The notes under the pieces: model-generated
What the model was told of the DNA's origin: nothing
The model's database searches: none
What the model saw: the letters and a program-made list of their open reading frames with translations, nothing else
DNA from: Mycolicibacterium peregrinum
Lineage (GTDB): Bacteria; Actinomycetota; Actinomycetes; Mycobacteriales; Mycobacteriaceae
Direction: 5' to 3'
DNA length: 64,000 nt
Assembly (NCBI RefSeq): GCF_001665785.1
Contig: NZ_LZSO01000026.1
Location: 186,001-250,000 of the forward strand
Shown: one piece after another, positions 25,331-33,109 of the stretch
Layout of the letters: each line of letters opens with the position of its first letter
Position numbering within the stretch: the stretch's first letter is position 1
Translations under genes and position numbers: made by a program

Positions 25331-26749
25331 ATGTCCGAAACCACCACAGCCCCAGAATCGTTGGACTACCCGCCGCCCGCGGCCGGGCGCCAACTGCGCG
25401 GCAACCTGGGTGTGGCCTCGATCGTTTTCATGGTGGTGGCGGCGGCTGCGCCACTCGGTGTGATCGGCGGGGTGGTGCCGTTGGGTATCGCCTCGGGCAA
25501 CGGAGCCGGATTCCCCGCCACGTTCATCGCCGCCACGCTGGTGTTGTTGCTGTTCGCAGTGGGTTTCACCGCGATGACTCCGTATGTCGACGAGGCGGGC
25601 GCCTTCTTCTCCTACGTTCGTCAGTCGCTCGGGCTGCCGGCCGGCATCGGTATCGCATTCGTGGCACTGGTCAGCTACGTGGCGTTGGAGTCGGGTGTGT
25701 ACGGGCTGCTCGGCCCGGCGGGGGCGAGCGTAGTCGAGCTGGCGGGCGGGCCGACTCTGCCCTGGTGGGCGTTCGCCGCGGTGGGTTTCGCCGTCACCAC
25801 CTATCTCGGATACCGCAACATCGAGCTGTCCAGCCGCGTACTCGGCGTGCTGTTGACCGCGGAGATCGCGATCGTGCTGGTGCTGGATCTGGTGATCGTG
25901 GCCAACGGCGGCGAGCACGGCCTGTCCTCGGGCATCGTCAACCCGAGTGCGATCTTCTCCGGGTCGCTGGGCATCGGGTTGTTGTTCGCGATCATCAGCT
26001 ACGTCGGATTCGAGGCGACGGCGATCTTCCGCGACGAGGCCCGCACTCCGGAGCGCACGATTCCCCGGGCCACCTACCTGGCACTGATCCTCATCGGGGT
26101 GTTCTACGCGGTCACCAGCTGGGCATTGATCTCGGGCTGGGGCGACGAGCAGGCCGTCGCCCGCGCCACCGATGCGGGCGCCACATTCCTCGGCGACACC
26201 GCGCACCGCTACATCGGCGCGGCGGGCGCCGACATCATCACGGTCCTGTACTTCACCAGCCTGTTCGCCTGCATCCTCGCCTTCCACAACGTGGCCTCGC
26301 GCTACGTTTTCGCGCTGTCGCAGCGTGACGTGCTGCCGGCGCGGCTGAGCCGACCGCACGATCGGCACGGCTCACCGCATCGGGCCTCGCTGTGGATCTC
26401 CGGGGTCGTGGCGGTGAGCGTCCTCCTGGCGGTGGCCTTCGGGCTGGACCCGGCCGCCCAGTTCTACACCTGGTTCGCCGGGGCGACGACGGTCGGTGTG
26501 GTGCTGCTGATGATCGCCACCAGCGTGGCGGTCCTGGTCTTCTTCGCTCGCGACCGGCACGGCCACTCACTGTGGCGGGTGCGTGTCGCCCCGGCGCTGG
26601 GCCTGGCGGGGCTGCTTGGCGCACTGGTGCTGATCCTGACCAACCTGAACGACCTGGTCGGCGGTTCCAGCGTGCTGGCCTGGGTGATCGTCGGTGTCCT
26701 CGTCGCCGCGTTCACGGCCGGTGTGGTCGTGGGTCGCCGGGTCGGCTGA
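25331..26749 (+). CDS. APC-superfamily amino acid/amine permease
   Basis: 472 residues with about 12 membrane helices. The first helix region LRGNLGVASIVFMVVAAAAPLGVIGGVVPLGI and the conserved SYVGFEATAIFRDEARTPERTIPRA (helix 6 and following loop) are typical of the APC family, importing amino acids or related amines with protons. Start chosen at ATG 25331 after an AAGGACGG ribosome site; the frame extends upstream without support. Specificity is not evident. There is no enzyme of amine catabolism next to it. Confidence 0.86.
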   Translation: MSETTTAPESLDYPPPAAGRQLRGNLGVASIVFMVVAAAAPLGVIGGVVPLGIASGNGAGFPATFIAATLVLLLFAVGFTAMTPYVDEAGAFFSYVRQSLGLPAGIGIAFVALVSYVALESGVYGLLGPAGASVVELAGGPTLPWWAFAAVGFAVTTYLGYRNIELSSRVLGVLLTAEIAIVLVLDLVIVANGGEHGLSSGIVNPSAIFSGSLGIGLLFAIISYVGFEATAIFRDEARTPERTIPRATYLALILIGVFYAVTSWALISGWGDEQAVARATDAGATFLGDTAHRYIGAAGADIITVLYFTSLFACILAFHNVASRYVFALSQRDVLPARLSRPHDRHGSPHRASLWISGVVAVSVLLAVAFGLDPAAQFYTWFAGATTVGVVLLMIATSVAVLVFFARDRHGHSLWRVRVAPALGLAGLLGALVLILTNLNDLVGGSSVLAWVIVGVLVAAFTAGVVVGRRVG

Positions 26750-26784
26750 ATCCGGCACATCGCACCCCGGCGGGGCCGATAATT

Positions 26785-26800
26785 GTCTGCGGTCGCAGAC
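26785..26800. repeat. Perfect inverted repeat upstream of the cupredoxin gene
   Basis: GTCTGC-GGTC-GCAGAC, a 6-4-6 palindrome. It begins 2 bases after a GATAAT -10-like box (26778) and ends 19 bases before the ATG, so it could be an operator or an mRNA leader hairpin. Confidence 0.45.
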
Positions 26801-26819
26801 GATTCCCAGGGGGTCCCGG

Positions 26820-27206
26820 ATGTATCGACTCGCAGTGTTGGTGGTGTCGCTGTTCCTGCTCGCCGGCACGACTGTTGCCTGTGGACAAGCCAATTCGCCA
26901 TCCGATCACGGCCGGCACTCCGAGACGGCCACCACAAGTCCGGGTACGGCCATGCCGACCGGCCCCGTCATCGCGATCGAAGGAATGGGATTCAGTGCAC
27001 TGGGGCCGGTGGCACCGGGAACCGAGATCACCATCGTGAACAAGGACGAAGTCGAGCATTCGGTGACGTCGCGGGCCAAGGGCGCGTTCGACGTCCACGT
27101 CGACGGCAAGGGACGGGCGACGCTGACGGCTCCGCAGGAGCCGGGCGAGTACCCGTTCTACTGCCTCTATCACCCAGCGATGCTGGGCACTCTCACTGTC
27201 AAGTAG
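26820..27206 (+). CDS. Cupredoxin-domain lipoprotein
   Basis: 128 residues. Signal LAVLVVSLFLLAGTTVAC ends in a lipobox Cys at residue 21. The mature part has a plastocyanin-like fold with type 1 copper ligands: His in DEVEHSVTS, then Cys, His and Met in YPFYCLYHPAMLGTLTV. This predicts an extracytoplasmic electron carrier or copper-binding protein. Start ATG has no strong ribosome site but follows the palindrome described at 26785. Its last 8 bases overlap the convergent P450 gene. No copper-transport gene is adjacent. Confidence 0.87.
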   Translation: MYRLAVLVVSLFLLAGTTVACGQANSPSDHGRHSETATTSPGTAMPTGPVIAIEGMGFSALGPVAPGTEITIVNKDEVEHSVTSRAKGAFDVHVDGKGRATLTAPQEPGEYPFYCLYHPAMLGTLTVK

Positions 27207-28476
27207 CCCAGGCCACCGGCATGCGCTTGATGCCGTGGATGAACGGCGACAGGAGTCGGTCGGGTTCCTCGGTCACGACGAGGTCGGGCAACTGGCGGTG
27301 CAGCTCTTCGAACGCCACGGTGATCTCACGGCGCGCCAGGTTTGCTCCGAGACAGAAATGCGCTCCGCCGCCACCGAATCCGAGGTGGGGGTTGGGGTGG
27401 CGGGTGACGTCGAACATCCACGGATCGGCAAACTTCGACTCGTCGCGATTCGCCGATCCGTACCACAGCGTCACCTTTGCGCCGGCGGGCAGCGGGGTCC
27501 CGCCCAGGACGGTGTCGCGGGTGACCGTGCGGCGCATGTAGCTCACCGGCGACGCCCAGCGCACGATCTCCTCCACCGCCGTGGGGGCCAGCTCGTCGTA
27601 CCGCGACCACCACTTCTGCCGCTGCTCCGGGTAGCGGGTGAGCGCGAGTACGCCGTGGCTGATGGCATTGCGGGTGGTTTCGTTGCCCGCGACCACCAGC
27701 AGGATGAAGAACGAGGCCACCTCGGCCGAGGTCAGCCGTTCCCCGTCGACCTCGGCCTGAACCAGGCTGGTCGTCAGATCCTCGGTGGGCGCCGCACGTC
27801 GTTCGTCGGCCAGCGCGGTCGCATAGGCGCCGATGTCGGTCGCGACCGTGACGAACTCGTCGAAGTCGGTGGTCAGGTCGGGGTCACCGAATCCCAGGAT
27901 CACGTTGGTCCAGTGGAAGATCCGTTGATGGTCGTGTTCGGGGATGCCCATCATGTCGCAGATGATCTGCAGCGGCAGCGGTCCGGCGAGTTCGGTGACC
28001 AGCTCGGCGGTGCCGTCGGGATTCCTGGCCACCATGTCACTGACCAGGCGCCGGGCCCGGTCACGCACAGAATCTTCGATCAGTGCCACCACCCGCGGCG
28101 TGAACGCACTGCGCACGATGTTGCGCAGCCGGGTGTGGCGGGGATCGTCCAACGCGATCATCGAGCCGAAATACTCTGCCAGTTCCGGGGTTTGATCACC
28201 GATGGTGATTCCGGAAGCGGAGCTGAAGATGTCGGGATGGCGACTGGCGTGGAACACGTCGTCGTACCTGGTCACCGCCCAGTGCCCGGCGCTCTCCGGG
28301 GAGCCGTCGAGGACGCAGGCCCGGTGGAAGGAGATCGGGTCCTCCCGGCGCAGCACGCCGAATGCGCCGTCCCTGACGTCGTCATCCTCCCGCCAGAACT
28401 GCCATGATCCTAGGTTGATCTCCGAGCGCGCTAAGTCGCCGGGACGCGCCCCATTGATCCGCGGTGCGATACCCAC
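27199..28476 (-). CDS. Cytochrome P450
   Basis: About 425 residues. I helix with VVAGNETTRNAISHG, K helix ExxR in EEIVRWASPV, and heme loop FGGGGAHFCLGANLARRE with the thiolate Cys at about 375. Soluble, needing separate ferredoxin and reductase, none of which is nearby. Subfamily not assigned; the motif set is typical of mycobacterial lipid- or steroid-oxidising P450s. Start set at the GTG reading VGIAPRINGARPG, with a TACCCT -10-like box a few bases upstream; the frame is open for 53 more codons. Convergent overlap of 8 bases with the cupredoxin gene. Confidence 0.88.
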   Translation of the reverse strand: MGIAPRINGARPGDLARSEINLGSWQFWREDDDVRDGAFGVLRREDPISFHRACVLDGSPESAGHWAVTRYDDVFHASRHPDIFSSASGITIGDQTPELAEYFGSMIALDDPRHTRLRNIVRSAFTPRVVALIEDSVRDRARRLVSDMVARNPDGTAELVTELAGPLPLQIICDMMGIPEHDHQRIFHWTNVILGFGDPDLTTDFDEFVTVATDIGAYATALADERRAAPTEDLTTSLVQAEVDGERLTSAEVASFFILLVVAGNETTRNAISHGVLALTRYPEQRQKWWSRYDELAPTAVEEIVRWASPVSYMRRTVTRDTVLGGTPLPAGAKVTLWYGSANRDESKFADPWMFDVTRHPNPHLGFGGGGAHFCLGANLARREITVAFEELHRQLPDLVVTEEPDRLLSPFIHGIKRMPVAWAT

Positions 28477-28656
28477 CCCGCCAGGGTAGGGCCGCGCGGG
28501 CCCGGAAAATCGGGTAACGCTCGGATCGGCCGTGGCGATACCCCTCTGGGGTGCACGTTTCGCCGCTCGCAGCCAGGTGAGTTTGCAAGGCGTTGCGGCG
28601 CCGGGCCATTGGGGGATGGTCGGCGCCGGGGTCACGACACTGTAGGAGGTTCAGGT

Positions 28657-29136
28657 ATGAGACTGGCCAAGTTCGTGGCGGGTGCGCTGACAGCCGGCGC
28701 GTTCGCAATGGGCGTCACGGGGCTGGGGGTCCCGGTGGCGTCGGCGTCGCCCGCTGTGCCGGCTCCGCTCAAGCCGGGGCACGGTAACGACGACTGCTTT
28801 CCGTTCTGCAACGGCGGGCCGCCCGGGCATGACCGCGACTTCGACAGTCGCGGACGCGGGCCCGATCGGGGCCCTGACTTCGACCGTCGCGACCACTGGG
28901 ACGACAAGGGGCCGTGGTGGGCGAACAACCGGCATGACTGGTGGGACGACCGCAAGGGCCCGCCACCGTGGGGCTGGGGCCCACCGCCGCCGTTCCAATG
29001 GCGTGGCGGCCCGCTCCCACCGACCATCAACTATTGGGGTTACAACTTGAATCCGGTGTGGGACAACGGATTCAGGCAGTGGGGCGTCTGGCTGTTCGGC
29101 GTCTGGGTCCCGATCTTCGGGGTCGGCGTCGGCTGA
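28657..29136 (+). CDS. Secreted Trp/Asp/Pro/Gly-rich protein, unknown function
   Basis: 159 residues from an ATG with a TAGGAGG ribosome site. A clear Sec signal (about residues 1-32, ending ASASPA) is followed by a short mature protein. That has a CFPFC pair, a charged Asp/Arg segment (DRDFDSRGRGPDRGPDFDRRD), Trp clusters (WWANNRHDWWDD) and a Pro/Trp-rich half (GPPPPFQWRGGP). The low-complexity middle is likely disordered, and the C-terminal 35 residues are aromatic and probably folded. No family recognised. It is probably envelope-associated. Confidence 0.75.
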   Translation: MRLAKFVAGALTAGAFAMGVTGLGVPVASASPAVPAPLKPGHGNDDCFPFCNGGPPGHDRDFDSRGRGPDRGPDFDRRDHWDDKGPWWANNRHDWWDDRKGPPPWGWGPPPPFQWRGGPLPPTINYWGYNLNPVWDNGFRQWGVWLFGVWVPIFGVGVG

Positions 29137-29153
29137 TGCCCCGTCGGTAGTGG

Positions 29154-29594
29154 TCAGCCGCTCTCGCGGGTGGGGCTCTCGTCGCCGTCCTGATCGAAGT
29201 CATCCTGATCGTGACGGACGACGCGGACCCGCCCGTGGGGCAGGCACGCGGCGTAGCCGTGGTACTTCCCGTACAGCTCCCACGATGTCCGGTCCTCCTC
29301 GGGCCGGACATCGATGCGGTGGCCGTCGGAAAAGCTCAGGTGGAGACTGCCGTTGTCTTCCCAGTCCGCATGTGTGCAACGCTGCCCCGCGAAATCGAAG
29401 AGCGGTCGAACCTCGTCTCGTAGTGACCGCGGGTCCAGCGACACCACTTCCGAAGCCTCGGCACCGATGGCCGGCAGCGTCAGTTCCAGCGGGACCGAGA
29501 TGACCAGTTCGTTGTAGTCATCGAGGTTGAGCACCAGGCCATCGCGAAACGCGATCCGCTGGACCAAGCACCCTTGAATCCATTGTTCGCTCAT
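29154..29594 (-). CDS. DUF6188-like conserved actinobacterial protein
   Basis: 146 residues from ATG (MSEQWIQGCLVQRIAF). The sequence alternates short beta strands (GLVLNLDDYNELVISVPLELTLP; GSLHLSFSDGHRIDVRPEED) and ends with an acidic tail (DQDDFDQDGDE). It resembles a small mycobacterial family I know as DUF6188; function unknown. No signal peptide or membrane helix. It is divergent from the LLM oxidoreductase, with 86 bases between the starts. Confidence 0.7.
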   Translation of the reverse strand: MSEQWIQGCLVQRIAFRDGLVLNLDDYNELVISVPLELTLPAIGAEASEVVSLDPRSLRDEVRPLFDFAGQRCTHADWEDNGSLHLSFSDGHRIDVRPEEDRTSWELYGKYHGYAACLPHGRVRVVRHDQDDFDQDGDESPTRESG

Positions 29595-29680
29595 TGTCTT
29601 ACTCTGAACCGCCCGACGACCGGGCACAAGAGGCGCTCGCGCGGTGTTGCGTCAATGATGGATGGCATGGGAAACGTCCG

Positions 29681-30562
29681 ATGAAGGTCCGGTTCGGGGT
29701 AGGTGTCGGCGCCGACACGGCCCCCGACGAACTGGGCGGCATTGTCGATCACCTGGAGAATTCCGGGGTCGATTCACTGTGGTTCTCCGAACTGGTCTAC
29801 ACCCCGGCGGTGGATCCGTTCATCGGCATGGCCTACTCGCTGGCGCGTACCCGGCGATTGAAGGTCGGCACCTCCGTGGCGATCCTGCCCGGCCGCCATC
29901 CGGTGCTGGTGGCCAAACAGCTGGCATCGCTGGCGGCACTCGCACCCAAGCGGGTTCTGCCCGTATTCGGGCTGCACTCGGCGCTGCCCGCCGAGCGGGA
30001 CATCTTCGTGGTCCCCGACCGCCGTCGCGCCGCGGTCTTCGACGAATCGCTGGATCTCTTGCGATCGGTTCTCGGCGGCCACGACGTGTCGTTCGAGGGG
30101 GAGTACTTCACCGTCCGCTCCGCGCAGGTGCAGCCCCTTCCCGCCAAACCGATCGACATCTGGCTGGGCGGATCGGCGCCGGCGGCGCTGACCCGCATCG
30201 GCAGACTCGGCGACGGGTGGCTGGGCAGCTTCCTCACCCCGGACGAGGCAAGGGCAGCGCGCCGGGGCATCGAGTTCGCGGCGGAGGCCGCGGGCCGGTC
30301 CATCGAACCCGACCACTACGGCATCAGCCTCGCAGTGGGGGACGGTGAGCTGCCGGCCGAACTGCTCGCCGCTGTGCGGCGCCGCAGGCCCGACGTCGAC
30401 CCGGCCGAACTGGTGGCGGCGGACTGGCCCGACCTGCACCGCCAGATCGACGGCTACCTGGCCGCCGGTCTGACCAAGTTCGTGATCAGGACGGCAGGCA
30501 CCACCGATCGCGCTGCGTTCCTGGACCGGTTCACCACCGAGCTGTTGCCGCGGCAGAACTGA
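29681..30562 (+). CDS. LLM-class F420-dependent oxidoreductase
   Basis: 293 residues of the bacterial luciferase-like barrel. Features: the N-terminal strand MKVRFGVGVGADTAPDELGG, the segment RTRRLKVGTSVAILPGRHPVLVAKQLASL (cofactor region), and PLPAKPIDIWLGGSAPAALTRIGRLGDGWLG, all typical of the F420-binding subgroup in mycobacteria. These enzymes use reduced or oxidised F420 for hydride transfer to diverse substrates. Start taken at ATG 29681, the natural beginning of the first barrel strand; the frame runs upstream without ribosome site. Substrate unknown. Confidence 0.86.
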   Translation: MKVRFGVGVGADTAPDELGGIVDHLENSGVDSLWFSELVYTPAVDPFIGMAYSLARTRRLKVGTSVAILPGRHPVLVAKQLASLAALAPKRVLPVFGLHSALPAERDIFVVPDRRRAAVFDESLDLLRSVLGGHDVSFEGEYFTVRSAQVQPLPAKPIDIWLGGSAPAALTRIGRLGDGWLGSFLTPDEARAARRGIEFAAEAAGRSIEPDHYGISLAVGDGELPAELLAAVRRRRPDVDPAELVAADWPDLHRQIDGYLAAGLTKFVIRTAGTTDRAAFLDRFTTELLPRQN

Positions 30563-30657
30563 GGCCGGTCTGCTTTTGAACCGGAGAGTGTCAACAGCCG
30601 TGTCAGGGGGTATGCGCAGGCCGAGCGTGCGCTGCGCCCTGAGCGAAGGAGACTGTC

Positions 30658-31182
30658 ATGAGGATGCGACTTCGATTCCCGCAGTTGCGCCCATCGGTCA
30701 TATCCGTGCTGGCCGGCGTGCTGTCCACGGTCGCGATGGTGTCGGCTCTGGTGCTCGCACCGACCGCCGCCGCCGACGACCGGCTGCAGTTCACCGGCAC
30801 CACGTTGTCGGGCGCCCCGTTCAACGGGTCGAGCTTGGCCGGGCGGCCTGCGGTGCTGTGGTTCTGGACGCCGTGGTGCCCGTTCTGCAACGCCGAGGCA
30901 CCGTCGGTGAGTCAGGTCGCCGCGGCCAACCCACAAGTCAGCTTCGTCGGTGTCGCGGCACATTCCGATGTCGGGGCCATGCAGGGGTTCGTCGACAAGT
31001 ACCACCTCAACTTCCCCAACCTCAATGACGCCGACGGGACGATCTGGGCCCGCTACAACGTCCCGTGGCAGCCGGCCTACGTCTTCTACCGCGCCGACGG
31101 GTCGTCCACGTTCGTCAACAACCCGACGTCGGCGATGCCGCAGCAGGAACTGGCCGATCGGGTCGCGGCCCTGAAGAGCTAG
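30658..31182 (+). CDS. mpt53: Secreted thiol-disulfide oxidoreductase MPT53 (DsbE/DsbF-like)
   Basis: 174 residues. Signal sequence to about residue 39 (LAPTAAADD), then a thioredoxin fold with the redox pair WTPWCPFCNAEAP (C74, C77) and the cis-Pro loop VPWQPAYVF. It matches the M. tuberculosis secreted antigen MPT53 (Rv2878c) closely from memory, an extracellular enzyme that oxidises Cys pairs in exported proteins. A GGAGAC ribosome site precedes the ATG. It is followed 9 bases later by a CcdA-like gene, the same order as Rv2878c-Rv2877c. Confidence 0.93.
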   Translation: MRMRLRFPQLRPSVISVLAGVLSTVAMVSALVLAPTAAADDRLQFTGTTLSGAPFNGSSLAGRPAVLWFWTPWCPFCNAEAPSVSQVAAANPQVSFVGVAAHSDVGAMQGFVDKYHLNFPNLNDADGTIWARYNVPWQPAYVFYRADGSSTFVNNPTSAMPQQELADRVAALKS

Positions 31183-31191
31183 CCGCCCGGC

Positions 31192-32094
31192 GTGCCAGAC
31201 AACCTGGTGGGGTTGGCGTTCGGTGCCGGACTCGTCGCGGCACTCAATCCGTGCGGTTTCGCACTGCTGCCCGGGTATCTGGCGTTGGTGGTGCGGGGCG
31301 CCTCGCCGCGGGGGCCGGCGACCGCACTGGGGCGGGCGCTGGTCGCCACCATCGTGATGACCGCCGGATTCGTTGCCGTGTTCGGCGCCTTCGGCCTGCT
31401 GACCGTCGCCGCCGCGAACACGGTGCAGCGCTACCTTCCTTACGTCACCTTGGTCATCGGGATCATCCTGCTCGGGCTGGGGGTGTGGTTGCTGGCCGGT
31501 CGCCGGCTCGGGTTGCTGTTGCCCGACGCGGTGGCGGACCGCCCCGGCTGGGCGCCCACTGCGCGGCTGGGCTCGATGGCCGGTTACGGGGTCGGGTATG
31601 CGCTGGCGTCACTGTCGTGCACGGTGGGCCCCTTCCTGGCGGTCACCGGCGCCACTCTCGAATCCCGCACCGCACTGCACCGGGTGGCGGTGTTCGGCTC
31701 CTACGCAGGGGGTTTCGCCCTCGTCGTCGGAGTGCTGGCCGTGGCGACGGCGCTGGCCGGCACCGCCGTGATCGACCGGTTGCGCAGCGTCGTCCCGTAC
31801 ATCAGCCGGATCAGCGGAGTCCTGCTGATCGCCGTCGGCGCCTATGTCGCCTACTACGGCTGGTACGAAATCCAATTGTTCGGCGCCGCAGGAAATCCCG
31901 CTGACCCGGTGATTGCGGCCGCCGGGCACGTCCAGGGTGCCCTGGCGGGATGGGTGCACCGGCACGGCGCATGGCCGTGGGTGCTCGCCCTGCTGACACT
32001 GGCCGTGCTCGGACTCGGGTGGCGTACCCGGCGGGTCAGAGTCGCCGCGAGAAGTCGCCACGCACGTCCGGCCACGGCGGACGACGCACCATAG
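31192..32094 (+). CDS. ccdA: CcdA/DsbD-type membrane thiol transporter
   Basis: 300 residues from GTG, 9 bases after mpt53. Six or more membrane helices with the two Cys of the CcdA family in helices 1 and 4: LNPCGFALLPGYLAL and LASLSCTVGPFLAVTGA. The protein would carry reducing equivalents from cytoplasmic thioredoxin across the membrane to an exported partner, most likely MPT53. There is an extra C-terminal region of about 60 residues with one more helix. The 3' end overlaps the convergent GerW-like gene by 59 bases. Confidence 0.87.
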   Translation: MPDNLVGLAFGAGLVAALNPCGFALLPGYLALVVRGASPRGPATALGRALVATIVMTAGFVAVFGAFGLLTVAAANTVQRYLPYVTLVIGIILLGLGVWLLAGRRLGLLLPDAVADRPGWAPTARLGSMAGYGVGYALASLSCTVGPFLAVTGATLESRTALHRVAVFGSYAGGFALVVGVLAVATALAGTAVIDRLRSVVPYISRISGVLLIAVGAYVAYYGWYEIQLFGAAGNPADPVIAAAGHVQGALAGWVHRHGAWPWVLALLTLAVLGLGWRTRRVRVAARSRHARPATADDAP

Positions 32095-32368
32095 CGGCCG
32101 TGGCCAAAGTCGCTGCCACCAACCCGATCAGTTCACCCAGCAAGGCGATCCGCGTGTTGTCGACGGCCGGCACCCAAGTGGGTTTGCCGTCCTTGACGAC
32201 GAAAATCCCCAACGGTCTGGAGCTGGTTCGCCCGCTGTCGGGCCGGTGCCGGACCTTGCTCACCGGTATCACCGTCGTTCCGTCGGGCGTCACGTACGGG
32301 TCACCGAACACCCGTGAGGTGGTCGCGGTGTCAGCGGCGATGCCGTCGAGGGCATCGGGCAGGCGCAT
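32036..32368 (-). CDS. GerW/YtfJ-like domain protein with C-terminal membrane helix
   Basis: 110 residues. The core SRVFGDPYVTPDGTTVIPVSKVRH has the G-D-P...DGTTVIPVS pattern of GerW (YtfJ), known from sporulating Bacillus but also present in non-sporulating actinobacteria. A helix at about residues 76-95 and a basic tail follow. It reads 17 bases after the small acidic gene and is likely in one operon with it. The last 59 bases are antisense to the end of ccdA, a long overlap for this genome. Function in mycobacteria unknown. Confidence 0.68.
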   Translation of the reverse strand: MRLPDALDGIAADTATTSRVFGDPYVTPDGTTVIPVSKVRHRPDSGRTSSRPLGIFVVKDGKPTWVPAVDNTRIALLGELIGLVAATLATAAMVRRPPWPDVRGDFSRRL

Positions 32369-32385
32369 GCCGGGGATCCTTCCTG

Positions 32386-32598
32386 TCAGCGGTCGAAGTC
32401 GGACTCGTCGTCCAGTGGTGCCACGATCGCCTGATCGATCAGGTCGGCCTCGGTGGCATCGGCATCCGTCGAGATCCGCACCCGGGGCAGATCTGACAGC
32501 GCGTCGTCCTCATCGTCGACGCCGACCGGTATCAGTTGTTCCACGACGTCGGCTTCCGGGACGTCGTCCCCGAACTCACCACGCTCGGCGTGTGTCAT
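32386..32598 (-). CDS. Small acidic protein, unknown function
   Basis: 70 residues with about 21 Asp/Glu and few basic residues (VVEQLIPVGVDDEDDALSDLP; EADLIDQAIVAPLDDESDFDR). No domain recognised. Start ATG is preceded by TAGTGT and a 6-base gap, a good -10 box for a leaderless message. The gene is followed 17 bases later by the GerW-like gene. Two similar short motifs, [DE]-x-[IV]-[DE]-Q-x-[IV] (VVEQLIP and LIDQAIV), suggest a partner-binding peptide. Confidence 0.62.
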   Translation of the reverse strand: MTHAERGEFGDDVPEADVVEQLIPVGVDDEDDALSDLPRVRISTDADATEADLIDQAIVAPLDDESDFDR

Positions 32599-32648
32599 GG
32601 CCAGACACTACCGCCGCGCGGCATCCCGGCACAGCCCGGCCGGAAGAA

Positions 32649-33071
32649 TCATTGACCGGCAACGGAAGTGAGCGCGGCGCGAATGTCTTCGGGGACCGGT
32701 CGCTTGGCCCAGCCGTCGGTCGAGACCACCACATAGACGTTCCGTCCGTACACCCGGGCCTGCTCGTCGCCCGCGGCGTCGGTGCCCAGCACGGTGAAGC
32801 CAATGGTGAAACTGGTGGTGCCGATGCGCTCGCACCGGACGGCGATCCGCACCGGCTCGCGCCACCGGACCGGAGCCCGGAAATCGATCTCGGTGTGCAC
32901 CACCTGCATGTCGATGCCGTTGGCGATCAGGTCGGTGAAGTTCACCCCAAGGTGGTCGAACGGCCCGGTACAGGCCTCGTCGAACCAGGTGAGGTAGTGA
33001 CCGTTGAACACCACGCCCTGCTGGTCGATCTCGGCGTAACGAGGAACGATTCCGAAGCTGTACTGGGTCAC
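32649..33071 (-). CDS. 4-Hydroxybenzoyl-CoA-type acyl-CoA thioesterase
   Basis: 140 residues of the hotdog fold with the signature YAEIDQQGVVFNGHYLTWFDEACTG (catalytic Asp region), common to YbgC/FadM-like enzymes. It would cleave acyl-CoA in the cytoplasm. Start set at the GTG reading VTQYSFGIVPR with a TACCGT -10-like box 6 bases upstream; an ATG 7 codons earlier (33092) is possible. Divergent from the threonine dehydratase gene, 38 bases apart. Confidence 0.85.
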   Translation of the reverse strand: MTQYSFGIVPRYAEIDQQGVVFNGHYLTWFDEACTGPFDHLGVNFTDLIANGIDMQVVHTEIDFRAPVRWREPVRIAVRCERIGTTSFTIGFTVLGTDAAGDEQARVYGRNVYVVVSTDGWAKRPVPEDIRAALTSVAGQ

Positions 33072-33109
33072 GTCAGCACGGTAACCGACCATCGGGAGAC
33101 ACTTGTCTG

